Assembly (NCBI GenBank): GCA_038240075.1
Contig: JBBSEC010000058.1
Location: 1-28,953 of the forward strand
Direction of reading: 5' to 3'
From: DATBAK01 sp038240075
GTDB lineage: Bacteria; Actinomycetota; Acidimicrobiia; IMCC26256; PALSA-610
DNA length: 28,953 bases
Shown piece by piece: positions 7,530 through 14,722 of this stretch. The translations under genes were made by a program, and so were the position numbers. The notes under the pieces are model-generated. The model searched no databases and was not told the origin of the DNA. It saw nothing but the letters and a program-made list of their open reading frames with translations. How positions within the stretch are numbered: position 1 is the first letter of the stretch; the number at the start of each line of letters is the position of its first letter.

Positions 7530-8030
7530 ATGACCGGCGTGAGCGACTCGGGAGCCGCGGCCCCCTCCGATTTCCCGGTCATCCTCGTGTCGGCGTGCCT
7601 GCTGGGCACGTGCTGCAACCACGAGGGCCGCGGCTCGGCCCGGCCGCGGGTGCAGGCGCTCTCCGAGTCGGCGCGGCTCGTTCCGATCTGTCCCGAGGTG
7701 GTCGGCGGGCTCGGCACGCCACGCGACGCGGCCGAGATCGTCGGCGGCAACGGTGCCGACGTGCTCGACGGCACCGCGCGCGTGACGACGGGCGCCGGCG
7801 TCGACGTTTCGGCCGCGTACCGGCGGGGCGCGGCGGCCGCGGTGGAGTTGGCTCGAGCCGTCGGGGCGACGCGGGCCGTGCTCAAGGCGCGCAGCCCGTC
7901 GTGCGGCGCGGGTGCCGTGCACGACGGCACGTTCACGCGCGCGCAGCATCGGGGTCCTGGTGTCACCGCCGCCGCGCTGCGAGCCGCCGGCTTCGAGGTC
8001 GTGTCCGACGAGGATCTCGGATCGTCGTGA
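7530..8030 (+). CDS. DUF523 family protein
   Basis: This 166-residue protein carries the three DUF523 motifs in order: LVSACLLGTCCNHEG near residue 19, PICPEVVGGLGTPRDAAEI in the middle and LKARSPSCGAGAVHDGTF. The conserved cysteines in the first two motifs and in SPSCG suggest metal or Fe-S binding. The biochemical role of stand-alone DUF523 proteins is not firmly known. ATG 7530 is chosen because it begins just after the hairpin; an upstream start at 7485 would lie inside that stem. Forty bases separate its stop from the tRNA. Confidence 0.85.
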   Translation: MTGVSDSGAAAPSDFPVILVSACLLGTCCNHEGRGSARPRVQALSESARLVPICPEVVGGLGTPRDAAEIVGGNGADVLDGTARVTTGAGVDVSAAYRRGAAAAVELARAVGATRAVLKARSPSCGAGAVHDGTFTRAQHRGPGVTAAALRAAGFEVVSDEDLGSS

Positions 8031-8057
8031 CGGCGCTCGGGGTACGACCGGTACCCT
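8027..8057 (+). promoter_or_regulatory. Possible tRNA-Val promoter
   Basis: TACCCT at 8052-8057 is a plausible actinobacterial -10 that would start transcription a few bases before the tRNA at 8071. The best -35-like hexamer, GTGACG (8027-8032), overlaps the DUF523 stop at a long 19-bp spacing. This is position-based inference. Confidence 0.35.
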
Positions 8058-8070
8058 TGCCTGCCTTACG

Positions 8071-8143
8071 GGGCGCTTAGCTCAGCTGGAAGAGCACCTC
8101 CCTTACAAGGAGGGGGTCGTGGGTTCGAGCCCCGCAGCGCCCA
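8071..8143 (+). tRNA. tRNA-Val (anticodon TAC)
   Basis: The 73-nt cloverleaf closes fully: acceptor GGGCGCT/AGCGCCC, D-stem GCTC/GAGC, anticodon stem CCTCC/GGAGG around CTTACAA (anticodon TAC, valine GTA codons) and T-stem GTGGG/CCCGC with loop TTCGAGC. CCA is not encoded (ACC then C). Its last 43 bases, plus two more, are duplicated at 22709, so this copy was rebuilt by the integrated element and is intact. Confidence 0.95.
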
Positions 8144-8145
8144 CC
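8101..8145 (+). repeat. attL: 45-bp direct repeat copy within tRNA-Val
   Basis: These 45 bases, from the anticodon loop through the T-arm and acceptor to two bases past the tRNA end, match 22709-22753 exactly. Identity stops sharply on both sides (C versus T on the left, CTGTG versus ACCGT on the right), as expected for an attachment core. Confidence 0.93.
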
Positions 8146-8187
8146 CTGTGACCTGCACGAATAGGAATTTCCTTAAGGTCGCTTAAG

Positions 8188-8215
8188 TCAAGAATTGTCA
8201 GGCAGGTCAAGAATT
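8188..8215 (+). promoter_or_regulatory. Pair of CAAGAAT repeats beside attL (candidate integrase arm or excisionase sites)
   Basis: GTCAAGAATT occurs at 8187-8196 and again at 8206-8215, the same face and strand, 19 bp apart, between the att core and the integrase start. The same CAAGAAT heptamer is doubled beside attR (22610-22628). Nearby palindromes CCTTAAGG (8171-8178) and CTTAAG (8182-8187) add to this AT-rich patch. Arm-type sites in both att arms are known for tyrosine integrases; the assignment here is inference. Confidence 0.5.
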
Positions 8216-8233
8216 CGGTTACGGTCCGTGTGC

Positions 8234-9382
8234 ATGGCGACACGCGAGAGGATCGAAACCGGCATCTACCGGGTCGGCGACACCTACCAAGTCGTCGTAT
8301 CCGCGCCCAAAGGCCCCGACGGCAAATACCGCCAAGTTTGGCGGAATGTCCACGGCGGACTACGCGACGCTCGGCGCGCGCGGTCGGCCCTGACGGTTGA
8401 GGTCGGGAGCGAGCCGGCGAAGACATCCACAGCGTCCTCGGCGTCGACGATGACGGCAGGCGAGCTCTTCACTCGCTTCATGGAGCACAAGGTGCATCTG
8501 GCCCCTCGTACCGTCGAGGTGTACGAGGCGCTGTGGACCCGCCACATCGAACCGGTGATCGGCCGGATCCCACTGAATGAGCTGTCCGCACGACAGATCG
8601 ACGACGTGTACCTGCGGGCCTCGCGCACGCTGTCCGTGCCGACGACTCGGAAGATCCACACGCTCATCTCGGGAGTGTTGACCCAAGGCGTGAAGTGGGA
8701 ACTCGTCGGCCGCAACGTTGCGTTCTCCGCTTCTCCGCCGCGCCAGGCGAAGCGCGAGATCGCGCCTCCCGACATCGAAGCGTTCGGACGGATCGTCGTT
8801 GCCGCGGAACGTCACGATCCGGACTTCGCAACGTTGGTACGTCTCGCGGCCGTCACTGGCGCGCGCAGAGGCGAGCTCTGTGGCCTCCGCTGGTCGGACT
8901 TCAATGCCGTGGCGGGTACCTTGTCGATCTCGCGCCAGGTGGTAATCAACGCTGGCCTACCGACCGTCACTCGCACGAAGACGAAGTCGGCGCGGGTGCT
9001 GCCCTTGGACAAGCGCACGGTCGCGATGCTCCTCGCACATCGCGAACACTCGGCGATGTCGGGCGACAAGATCGGCATCGAGCTCACGGGCGATCGCTTC
9101 GTATTCTCGCTCGCGCCCGGCTGCGAGGTTCCGTTGCGACCGGATGGTGTGACGGCGCGATTCCGCAAGATCGCTCGTCGTGCGCGCGTCGCCTGCCGGT
9201 TCCATGATCTGCGTCACCTCTGCGGCACTCAAATGATTGCCGCGGGCGTCGATGCGAAGACCGTCGCCGATCGGCTCGGGCACGCGACCCCCGTCGTGAC
9301 GCTGGCCTTCTACACACACGCGGTCTCCGAGACGCAGCGGGAGGCGGCCGACACCATCGGCTCCGTGATCGCCGGCATCTAA
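8234..9382 (+). CDS. int: Tyrosine recombinase / site-specific integrase
   Basis: This 382-residue integrase has an N-terminal arm-binding-like beta region, a SAM-like core-binding domain (about 74-155) and a catalytic domain. The catalytic set is complete: R211 (TGARRGELCGLRW), the lysine in RTKTKSARVLPL (about 249-251), H324-x-x-R327 (FHDLRH), H350 (LGHA) and nucleophile Y360. It inserts the island into the 3' end of tRNA-Val and would excise it with the Xis-like protein. ATG 8234 gives a normal family N-terminus; no clear Shine-Dalgarno is visible. Its stop overlaps the convergent xis stop by 4 bp. Confidence 0.95.
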   Translation: MATRERIETGIYRVGDTYQVVVSAPKGPDGKYRQVWRNVHGGLRDARRARSALTVEVGSEPAKTSTASSASTMTAGELFTRFMEHKVHLAPRTVEVYEALWTRHIEPVIGRIPLNELSARQIDDVYLRASRTLSVPTTRKIHTLISGVLTQGVKWELVGRNVAFSASPPRQAKREIAPPDIEAFGRIVVAAERHDPDFATLVRLAAVTGARRGELCGLRWSDFNAVAGTLSISRQVVINAGLPTVTRTKTKSARVLPLDKRTVAMLLAHREHSAMSGDKIGIELTGDRFVFSLAPGCEVPLRPDGVTARFRKIARRARVACRFHDLRHLCGTQMIAAGVDAKTVADRLGHATPVVTLAFYTHAVSETQREAADTIGSVIAGI

Positions 9383-9669
9383 GCGAGCCGCGCTTGCTGC
9401 TCTTCGCTGCGGACCTCGAGCGCGCGCGTCTCCCCGTCGACGAAATCGCGAGCCGACTGCAGGTTGACGAAGATCTTGCCGTTTGGCGAACTGCGGGCCG
9501 AACGCAGCTGGCCGGTTCGGATCATCCGGTAGACGGTGCTGACCGAGCAGCCGAGTGCCAGCGCGGCCTCGCTGGCGGAGATCGCCAGCCGTTCGAATCG
9601 TTGGGGCGGGATCGAATCCTGCGCGCGGCGCGAGCCTGCGGACTGCGTCTCGACGGCTACGTCGTTCAT
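9379..9669 (-). CDS. Excisionase-type helix-turn-helix DNA-binding protein
   Basis: This 96-residue protein has a MerR-like HTH_17 core: ISASEAALALGCSVSTVYRMIRTGQLRSARSSPNGKIFVNLQSARDFV. That is the normal signature of small actinobacterial recombination directionality factors. ATG 9669 is chosen because it overlaps the upstream gene's stop as ATGA; an ATG three codons upstream is also possible. It converges on the integrase with a 4-bp overlap. It probably bends att DNA to favour excision and may repress its own operon. Confidence 0.82.
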   Translation of the reverse strand: MNDVAVETQSAGSRRAQDSIPPQRFERLAISASEAALALGCSVSTVYRMIRTGQLRSARSSPNGKIFVNLQSARDFVDGETRALEVRSEEQQARLA

Positions 9670-9980
9670 GACGTGCAAGAGCGTGTCCGAGGAGCGCCGC
9701 GGGACGCGCTCAACCTGTCCGCCACGGCGGTCCCCGCTCGCAGCCCTGCTGGGTCTGGCTCGGCCCGGCCGTGGGCGGCGCGCTGGCGCAACGTGATCGG
9801 TTCGCCTTGCTCACGTCGGGATTGCTCGAGCAACGCGGAAACGCCGGCCGGAGCGAATCGGAGCAAGCAGCCGCGCCTGAGCTGCGGGACGTCGCGGACG
9901 ATGATGCCGAGATGTTCGGCGATGTGAGCGATGGCGAGGAGTATGGGGAGCTGAGTGGCGGTCAGGCTTGAGAAGTTCAC
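9666..9980 (-). CDS. Hypothetical small protein upstream of and coupled to xis
   Basis: This roughly 104-residue protein begins at GTG 9980 (VNFSSLTATQLPILLAIAHIAEHLGI) and ends in an ATGA overlap with the excisionase start, the best support that it is translated. The N-terminal 35 residues look like two amphipathic helices of a small HTH. The C-terminal half is Arg/Ala-rich and featureless. I do not recognise a family. The start is uncertain because the ribosome-binding site is weak. An early-operon regulator of the island is a fair guess only. Confidence 0.5.
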   Translation of the reverse strand: MNFSSLTATQLPILLAIAHIAEHLGIIVRDVPQLRRGCLLRFAPAGVSALLEQSRREQGEPITLRQRAAHGRAEPDPAGLRAGTAVADRLSASRGAPRTRSCTS

Positions 9981-10691
9981 GGCCTTGTGTGCGAATCGGT
10001 GGGCGCGATCGGAACCGGTTTTTTGAGATCGGCCGAGTTTTTCGTCGGCGGGTCGGTTCTGCGCTGGTGGGTGTTTTGGTGACTGGTGACTGCGCGGAGC
10101 ACATATGGTGGTTCCGCAAAACGGAACCAACGGACGCGGTCTGGTGAGTCGCGAGCGGGTCTCGGAACGCAGGTCTCGTGGCGGTCTGATTCGCCGGCTC
10201 GGGCGTCGACGAGCGCCGTTGCGAAGGCGACTGACGGCGGCCTCCGTAGTGTCCGTCGGGTGCGTGCTCTCCCGCCGTCGACGTCGCGACGCCGATGTCG
10301 GCGACGTCGCCCGTTGCGGCGACGACGCGCCGGCCCGTCGCGGCAACGCGAATCGCATTGGCGCGGCTCACCAGTCCGATTTCGTCCACGCCGAACCCCA
10401 CCAAGACACCCACCAAGAGGCCCACCAAAAAGCCGTCAGTGCTGGTCACAGCGTCGCGCCGCCGAGCGCTTCGAAACGCCGCGCGCGTTCTCACCAAGGC
10501 GAACCTGTAACCCGCCTGCGGTTCCGGAACGTGCCGATAGGCAGATCTCTACGCGTGGGGTCGCGGCGACTGGGCATGTGGGCGGGATCGGTACGAAGGC
10601 GTGCTCACGAGCCTCGTGTCCGGGAGAGGTCAGTGAGTCCGGTGACGAGGTCCTTCAGCCGGGCCGGGGCGCCGGTCGATAGACGGCGGGA
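9981..10691. other. Gene-poor 0.7-kb stretch with CGGAAC elements and a 12-bp tandem repeat
   Basis: No convincing gene is seen, although all frames are long because of base composition. It holds six CGGAAC/GTTCCG hexamers (10010, 10111, 10122, 10163, 10521, 10525), a hairpin at 10109-10129 and three copies of a 12-bp unit with core CCCACCAA (10396-10431). A minus-strand frame from 10497 begins with a possible membrane segment (GFLVGLLVGVLVGFG), which is the reverse reading of that tandem repeat, so it is not called. The stretch leads into the ECF sigma gene and probably holds its promoter. Confidence 0.4.
10109..10129. promoter_or_regulatory. Inverted repeat GGTTCCG-CAAAA-CGGAACC
   Basis: Eight-base arms TGGTTCCG (10109-10116) and CGGAACCA (10122-10129) flank a CAAAA loop. 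There is no T-tract on either side, so an operator is likelier than a terminator. It is the strongest of the CGGAAC elements in this stretch. Confidence 0.45.
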
Positions 10692-11258
10692 ATGAGCGAC
10701 CCGACCTCCGACCTCGACGCCGCGCTCGACGCGGCACGCGCCGGACAGGCTTGGGGCTACGACGTGCTCTTCCGACGGCTCGGTGGCCCGGTGGTCGGTT
10801 ATTTCAGGGCGCGGGGTGTGCACGATCCCGACGACCTCACGAACGCAGTGTTCCTACGCGCGTTCCGGGCCCTGCACACGTTCAACGGCGACGGTGAGCG
10901 GTTCCGTGCCTGGTTGTTCACGATCGCTCACCATGCCTCGGTCGACGAGCATCGGACGCGGGACCGACGAATCATCGAAACCGGGCTCGATGCTGTCGCG
11001 ACCGAACCCGCCGGACATGGCGACGAGGTCGCCGACGCCGTTCTCGCTCGGTTCGCCGCCGAACGGGTCGACGCCCTCCTGGCCCGCCTTTCACCCGACC
11101 AGCGCGATGTCCTGACGCTGCGGATCGTGGCCGACCTCACCGTCGAGCAGACCGCGGCGGTGCTCGACAAGAGCTACGAAGCAGTGAAAGCCCTCCAACG
11201 CCGAGGCCTCGCTGCGCTCAAACGAGAACTTTCCGCGGACGAGGTAGTACCGCAATGA
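10692..11258 (+). CDS. ECF-family RNA polymerase sigma factor
   Basis: This 188-residue sigma factor has region 2 (DPDDLTNAVFLRAFRAL, FRAWLFTIAHHASVDEHRTRDR) and region 4 (LSPDQRDVLTLRIVADLTVEQTAAVL, YEAVKALQRRGLAALKREL) joined by a charged linker; no region 3 is present. It directs RNA polymerase to an unknown regulon. It overlaps the next gene by ATGA, so sigma and membrane partner are co-translated, the usual sigma/anti-sigma layout. The region upstream contains GGAAC elements like the common ECF -35, which would fit autoregulation. Confidence 0.9.
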   Translation: MSDPTSDLDAALDAARAGQAWGYDVLFRRLGGPVVGYFRARGVHDPDDLTNAVFLRAFRALHTFNGDGERFRAWLFTIAHHASVDEHRTRDRRIIETGLDAVATEPAGHGDEVADAVLARFAAERVDALLARLSPDQRDVLTLRIVADLTVEQTAAVLDKSYEAVKALQRRGLAALKRELSADEVVPQ

Positions 11259-12070
11259 GCACCGGAGACGTTGACGGCAGTGAGATGGACGCAAACCACG
11301 ACATCGACGACGCCACCACCGAAGCCCTGATCTCCGGGCTGGGCCGCGACGCCGATCCCGTGCTCTGCGACCTTTTCGGCGACGTACGCACCGCGTACCG
11401 CTCGCAAGCGCCGGCGATGAGCGAAGCCCTCGCCACGTTCATCGCCGGTGCACCGTCCCCGTCCCCAGCGAATCGAAGGACCTCCCGAATGCGTTCCCTC
11501 CTCACTGCCAAGCTCGCGGCCGTCGTCGCCACGCTGGTCGCCGGTACCGGCGGCCTCGCGGTCGCGGGCGCTCTCCCCGCTCCGGTCCAGTCGGCCGTCT
11601 CCCACGCGGCGTCGCATGTCGGGCTCAACCTGCCCGCCCACGCGTCACCGCGAGCGGTCGAGGTCACCTCGAACAACCCGGCGTCGGGTGTCGTCAAGCC
11701 TCACCCCTCAGACGTGAACGAGACGCCCACCTCGACGCCCGGCAACGTCACCCCCGAACCGACTGACCCGCCCGAGACGTGCGCACCCGACGCGCCCGAC
11801 GCGCCCGACACGCCGGACGCACCCGCCACCCTGACGCCGACCCCCGTCGCTCCCACCAACCCGTGCCCACCGGTCACGCCGCCGGCCAACGGCAACGCCG
11901 GCTCCGGCGATCACCACGGTGACAACGGTGGCAGCCGGAGCGGCAGCAGCCAGTCCGGTGACCAGAACCAGTCCGGTGACAACGGTGGCAGCCACGGCGG
12001 CAGCGACCAGAGCGGTTCGTCGTCGGGAGGCGACCAGACCCCCAGCACCACCGTCGCATCCGGCCACTAA
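11255..12070 (+). CDS. Membrane partner of the ECF sigma factor, putative anti-sigma
   Basis: This 271-residue protein has an acidic cytoplasmic N-terminus (1-80), one transmembrane segment (about 83-105) followed by the LPAPVQSAVSHAASHVGLNLP motif seen in many actinobacterial ECF-linked membrane proteins, then an exported low-complexity tail. The tail is Pro/Thr/Asp-rich (repeats of DAP near 180-190) and then Gly/Ser/Gln/Asp-rich to the end. No zinc anti-sigma HxxxCxxC motif is present, so inhibition of the sigma factor rests on operon position. The outer tail may sense or thread the cell wall (inference). Confidence 0.75.
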   Translation: MSTGDVDGSEMDANHDIDDATTEALISGLGRDADPVLCDLFGDVRTAYRSQAPAMSEALATFIAGAPSPSPANRRTSRMRSLLTAKLAAVVATLVAGTGGLAVAGALPAPVQSAVSHAASHVGLNLPAHASPRAVEVTSNNPASGVVKPHPSDVNETPTSTPGNVTPEPTDPPETCAPDAPDAPDTPDAPATLTPTPVAPTNPCPPVTPPANGNAGSGDHHGDNGGSRSGSSQSGDQNQSGDNGGSHGGSDQSGSSSGGDQTPSTTVASGH

Positions 12071-12124
12071 CCGAGACTGGCTCAGCGGTCCCGACAAGGT
12101 CACCAACAGCAAAAGCGACGAGGA

Positions 12125-12148
12125 GGTACCGCATATCTGCGGTGCACC
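12125..12148. terminator. Inverted repeat ACCGCA-TATC-TGCGGT after the sigma operon
   Basis: Arms ACCGCA (12128-12133) and TGCGGT (12138-12143) flank TATC; outer GGT/ACC bases can extend the stem with a two-base bulge. It lies 55 bp after the sigma-partner gene and before the convergent CDF remnant, so a terminator role is likely. It has no T-tract. Confidence 0.4.
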
Positions 12149-12296
12149 CTCATCGCGCGAAACGCGCCCACGACAGGCCAAGGTCGTAACGGTGGCGACG
12201 TGTCAGCGACGCTCGGAGACGCGTTGCACATCGCGCCGGCTCGACCGAACGGAAGCCGTTCCGCAGCCGGGCTTCGTCGTCACCGACGCTGCTGGC

Positions 12297-13191
12297 CTAT
12301 GCGGTGATGGTCAGTACCTCGACGGTGCGTGCCTCGGGTATTGCGCGAAACGCGGCTTGTTCGATGTGGCGTCCCGTGTGTGCGGCGTCGCCGAGCACAG
12401 TGTCGTCCGCGAGTGTTGCCGTGATGTCGACTCGAAGTTGTCGTCCGGTCCAGCGGGCTCGGGCTGTCGCACTGAGCACACCGTCCACGTTCACGGTACA
12501 GCCTCGGCTTGTTGGAGAACGTCCGGGTCGACGCCGCCCATGAGACGTTCGAGAATGTCGGTCGTGACTTCGTAACCGACATGGGCGATGAAGGCGGTCA
12601 CCGCGAACCCCGCGACTGGGTCTCCCCATCGGTATCCGGCGGCGACGGCGATGAGGCCAATGAGCGCGCCAAGTGACGAGATCGCGTCGAGCCAGGAGTG
12701 GCGGGCATCGGCGACGAGTGTGGCGGACTGAATGCGACGACCGATGCGGCCCTTGTAGGTGGCGACGATTCGGTTCGCCGCGATGCCGACCAGCGCGCCG
12801 ATCATCCCGAGCCCGAGGTGATGGGTGCCGCCGCCGCCGACGAGCTTGCGGTAGCTCGCGACCCGGCGAAGACGGCGCTGGCCCATATGACGAGCGCGAT
12901 GCCGAGTCCCGCGAGGTCCTCAGCCCTGTCGTAGCCGAAGGGGAAGCGTCGGCTGGGCGATCGCCTCGACACGCGAAAGCCGAGGAAGACCAGCGCGCTC
13001 GTCGACACGTCGGAGAGGTTGTGGAGAGCGTCGCCGAGCAAACCGACCGAGCGAGTGAACAGCGCGAAAGCGAGTTCGATCAGCCCAGCAAGCGCCAGAC
13101 CGATCGCCGACACGAGCACCGCGCGGTTCGCGGCCGAGCGGTGCTCGACCTCGTCATGGCGGACCGTCGTTTCTGCACTCGAACACGTCAT
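12297..13191 (-). pseudogene. Cation diffusion facilitator (Zn/Co-type efflux) gene with two frameshifts
   Basis: Three consecutive frames together give one full CDF transporter. Frame A from 13191 has TM1-3 with the TM2 metal motif GDALHNLSD. Near 12861-12866, in a GGG run, it shifts to frame B, which carries TM4-6 with TM5 motif DARHSWLD and ends LMGGVDPDVLQQAEA. Near 12490 it shifts to frame C with the cytoplasmic domain (SATARARWTGRQLRVDIT, ending EVLTITA). The HxxxD pairs in TM2 and TM5 are zinc-exporter type. Without the shifts it would be about 297 residues, normal for the family. Either a broken gene or an intact one with two sequencing indels. Confidence 0.85.
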
Positions 13192-13213
13192 CGGCGGAAG
13201 GGTGCGGCGCGCC

Positions 13214-13255
13214 CGACCGAAGTGCGCCCAGAGTGCTCCCGGCGCACTTCGGTCG
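13214..13255. promoter_or_regulatory. 15-bp perfect inverted repeat between divergent CDF and SDR genes
   Basis: CGACCGAAGTGCGCC (13214-13228) and GGCGCACTTCGGTCG (13241-13255) are perfectly complementary around a 12-base spacer. It lies 23 bp upstream of the CDF start and about 120 bp upstream of the SDR start, where an operator is expected. A terminator is unlikely between divergent genes. The arms are long for a protein site, so an RNA hairpin is also possible. Confidence 0.5.
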
Positions 13256-13378
13256 TAGCGCGGGCGAGCATGCTTCGGGCATCATGCACCCGCGCCTCTC
13301 GGCTGCCGGGCTCGGCGTTGGACGGATGCCTCTTCGAGGTCGGCCGTTCCGAGTAGGAGACGAGCAGAGGGGACCCGG

Positions 13379-14170
13379 ATGGACCTGCGAGGCGCACGCA
13401 CCCTGATTACGGGGAGCACCGGCGGATTGGGGCACGCGATCGCTCGCGCATGTCGGGACCAGGGCGCCGACCTTGTGCTCACCGGGCGCGACGGCGCGGT
13501 CCTCGACCGCCTCGCCGCTGAACTGGACGCCGAGACGGTCGTCGCCGACCTGACCAACGCTGAGGAGGTTCGCCGTTTGGTGAATGCCGTCGGTGAACTC
13601 GACGTGTTGGTGTCCAATGCCGCGCTGCCGGGCAGCGGCAGAGTGGACTCGTTCTCGGTCGAGGAAATCGATCGGGTTCTCGATGTGAACCTGCGAGCAC
13701 CGGTCGTGCTGACTCGCGAGATCACACCACGCATGGCGGAGCGAGGACGCGGCCACGTCGTATTCGTCGCGTCGCTGGCGGCGGCATTCCCGACGCCGGG
13801 CCTGTCGCTCTACAACGCCACGAAGTCGGCGCTGCGCACGTACTCGCTGTCACTGCGCGGCGAGCTTGCTGCCAGCGGCGTGGGCGTCTCGATTCTGTAT
13901 CCCGGTCCAATCGGTCAAGCCGGTATGTGGGCCGACACCGGGTTGGTCGCGCCGATCGGCTTGCGGATGAAGTCGCCGCGCGACGCTGGCGCTGCGGTCG
14001 TGCGAGCGATCCAGCGCAACTCAGCAGAGGTGACCGTGGCACCGCTCTCGTTGCGCCTCGGGGCGCGATTCGCGCAACTCACACCTGCAACCTTTGCGCG
14101 GCTCGCACCCCGACTCGGTGCGACGCACGTCACCGACGCGATGACCGACGCACTCCGTCACAAGCGCTGA
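13379..14170 (+). CDS. Short-chain dehydrogenase/reductase
   Basis: This 263-residue classical SDR has the cofactor loop TGSTGGLG (11-18), the structural NAA near 80, N104, S132 and the catalytic Y145-x3-K149 (YNATK). Arg37 after the second strand (LTGRD) favours NADP(H). The C-terminal third (PRLGATHVTDAM) is typical of DltE-like fatty-acyl or hydroxy-lipid SDRs. The substrate is unknown. ATG 13379 follows an AGAGGGGA ribosome-binding site. It is a single gene, divergent from the CDF remnant and convergent with the DUF2127 gene. Confidence 0.88.
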   Translation: MDLRGARTLITGSTGGLGHAIARACRDQGADLVLTGRDGAVLDRLAAELDAETVVADLTNAEEVRRLVNAVGELDVLVSNAALPGSGRVDSFSVEEIDRVLDVNLRAPVVLTREITPRMAERGRGHVVFVASLAAAFPTPGLSLYNATKSALRTYSLSLRGELAASGVGVSILYPGPIGQAGMWADTGLVAPIGLRMKSPRDAGAAVVRAIQRNSAEVTVAPLSLRLGARFAQLTPATFARLAPRLGATHVTDAMTDALRHKR

Positions 14171-14245
14171 GCGTTGCATCGTCATACTCGGCGTCGGCGG
14201 CATAGCGGGCATCACGACCCGTCGCGATTGCTATGAGCGCGTTCG

Positions 14246-14722
14246 TCAGGCACGCCGCTCGTGGCGCTTGTTCCGGTATTCGCGCCAGGTGAGCCAGACG
14301 ACGAACGCGTCGAAGATGGTGAGTAGTGAGAGGCCGATCGTGACCCGGTATGCGAGTCGGTAGAGCTGATAGGTGATGAAGGCGCCGAGGAGGATGATCA
14401 TCGCGGGGTAGGCCCAGAGGCGGTCGCGGAGTATCTCGATGACGAGTACCACTTTCGCGATGCCGTGGCTGAGGAGGTAGATCGCGGCGAACAGGGTGGT
14501 GCCGTGAGTGAGGTGTCCGGCCGAGTTGAGGATGTGCCGAGCGACGAAGTCGTGAGGGTCTTGCGAGAGCTCGTGTTGTGTGAGCGACCGGGCGATGTGA
14601 TCGAGGGTGGCAGGGCGCACGAACAGCAGCACCGCGCCGCCGACGACTTCGAGTGCGCCGTCGATCCCTTTGAGGCTGACGCTGATCTTGAACGTGTCAT
14701 CGAACCAGCGCGGCAGCGGCAT
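14246..14722 (-). CDS. DUF2127 family membrane protein
   Basis: This 158-residue protein has about four transmembrane segments (near 17-34, 73-92, 100-120, 125-145) and the family pattern of ISVSLKGIDGALEVVGGAVLLF at the start and LLSHGIAKVVLVIEILRDRLWAYP later. A His-rich loop (HILNSAGHLTHG) lies between TM1 and TM2. The family's function is unknown. ATG 14722 overlaps the UppP stop by one base (TGATG), so it is co-translated with the lipid-carrier phosphatase. A role with UppP at the membrane is a reasonable inference. Confidence 0.82.
   Translation of the reverse strand: MPLPRWFDDTFKISVSLKGIDGALEVVGGAVLLFVRPATLDHIARSLTQHELSQDPHDFVARHILNSAGHLTHGTTLFAAIYLLSHGIAKVVLVIEILRDRLWAYPAMIILLGAFITYQLYRLAYRVTIGLSLLTIFDAFVVWLTWREYRNKRHERRA

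Noticed and set aside
10396..10431. Three 12-bp tandem units considered as a CRISPR or iteron array
   Set aside because: Units are too short and too few, with no spacers and no replication gene nearby.
9811..10497. Minus-strand ORF starting with a possible membrane segment GFLVGLLVGVLVG
   Set aside because: The hydrophobic stretch is the reverse reading of a 12-bp tandem repeat, and the frame overlaps the xis-coupled gene by 170 bp.
10105..10695. 196-codon plus-strand ORF before the sigma factor
   Set aside because: Arg-rich and motif-free, ends just inside the sigma gene; typical of composition-driven reading.
12297..13191. Programmed frameshifting as the explanation for the CDF breaks
   Set aside because: Two shifts at unrelated sites, no slippery heptamer and no stimulating structure seen; indels are simpler.
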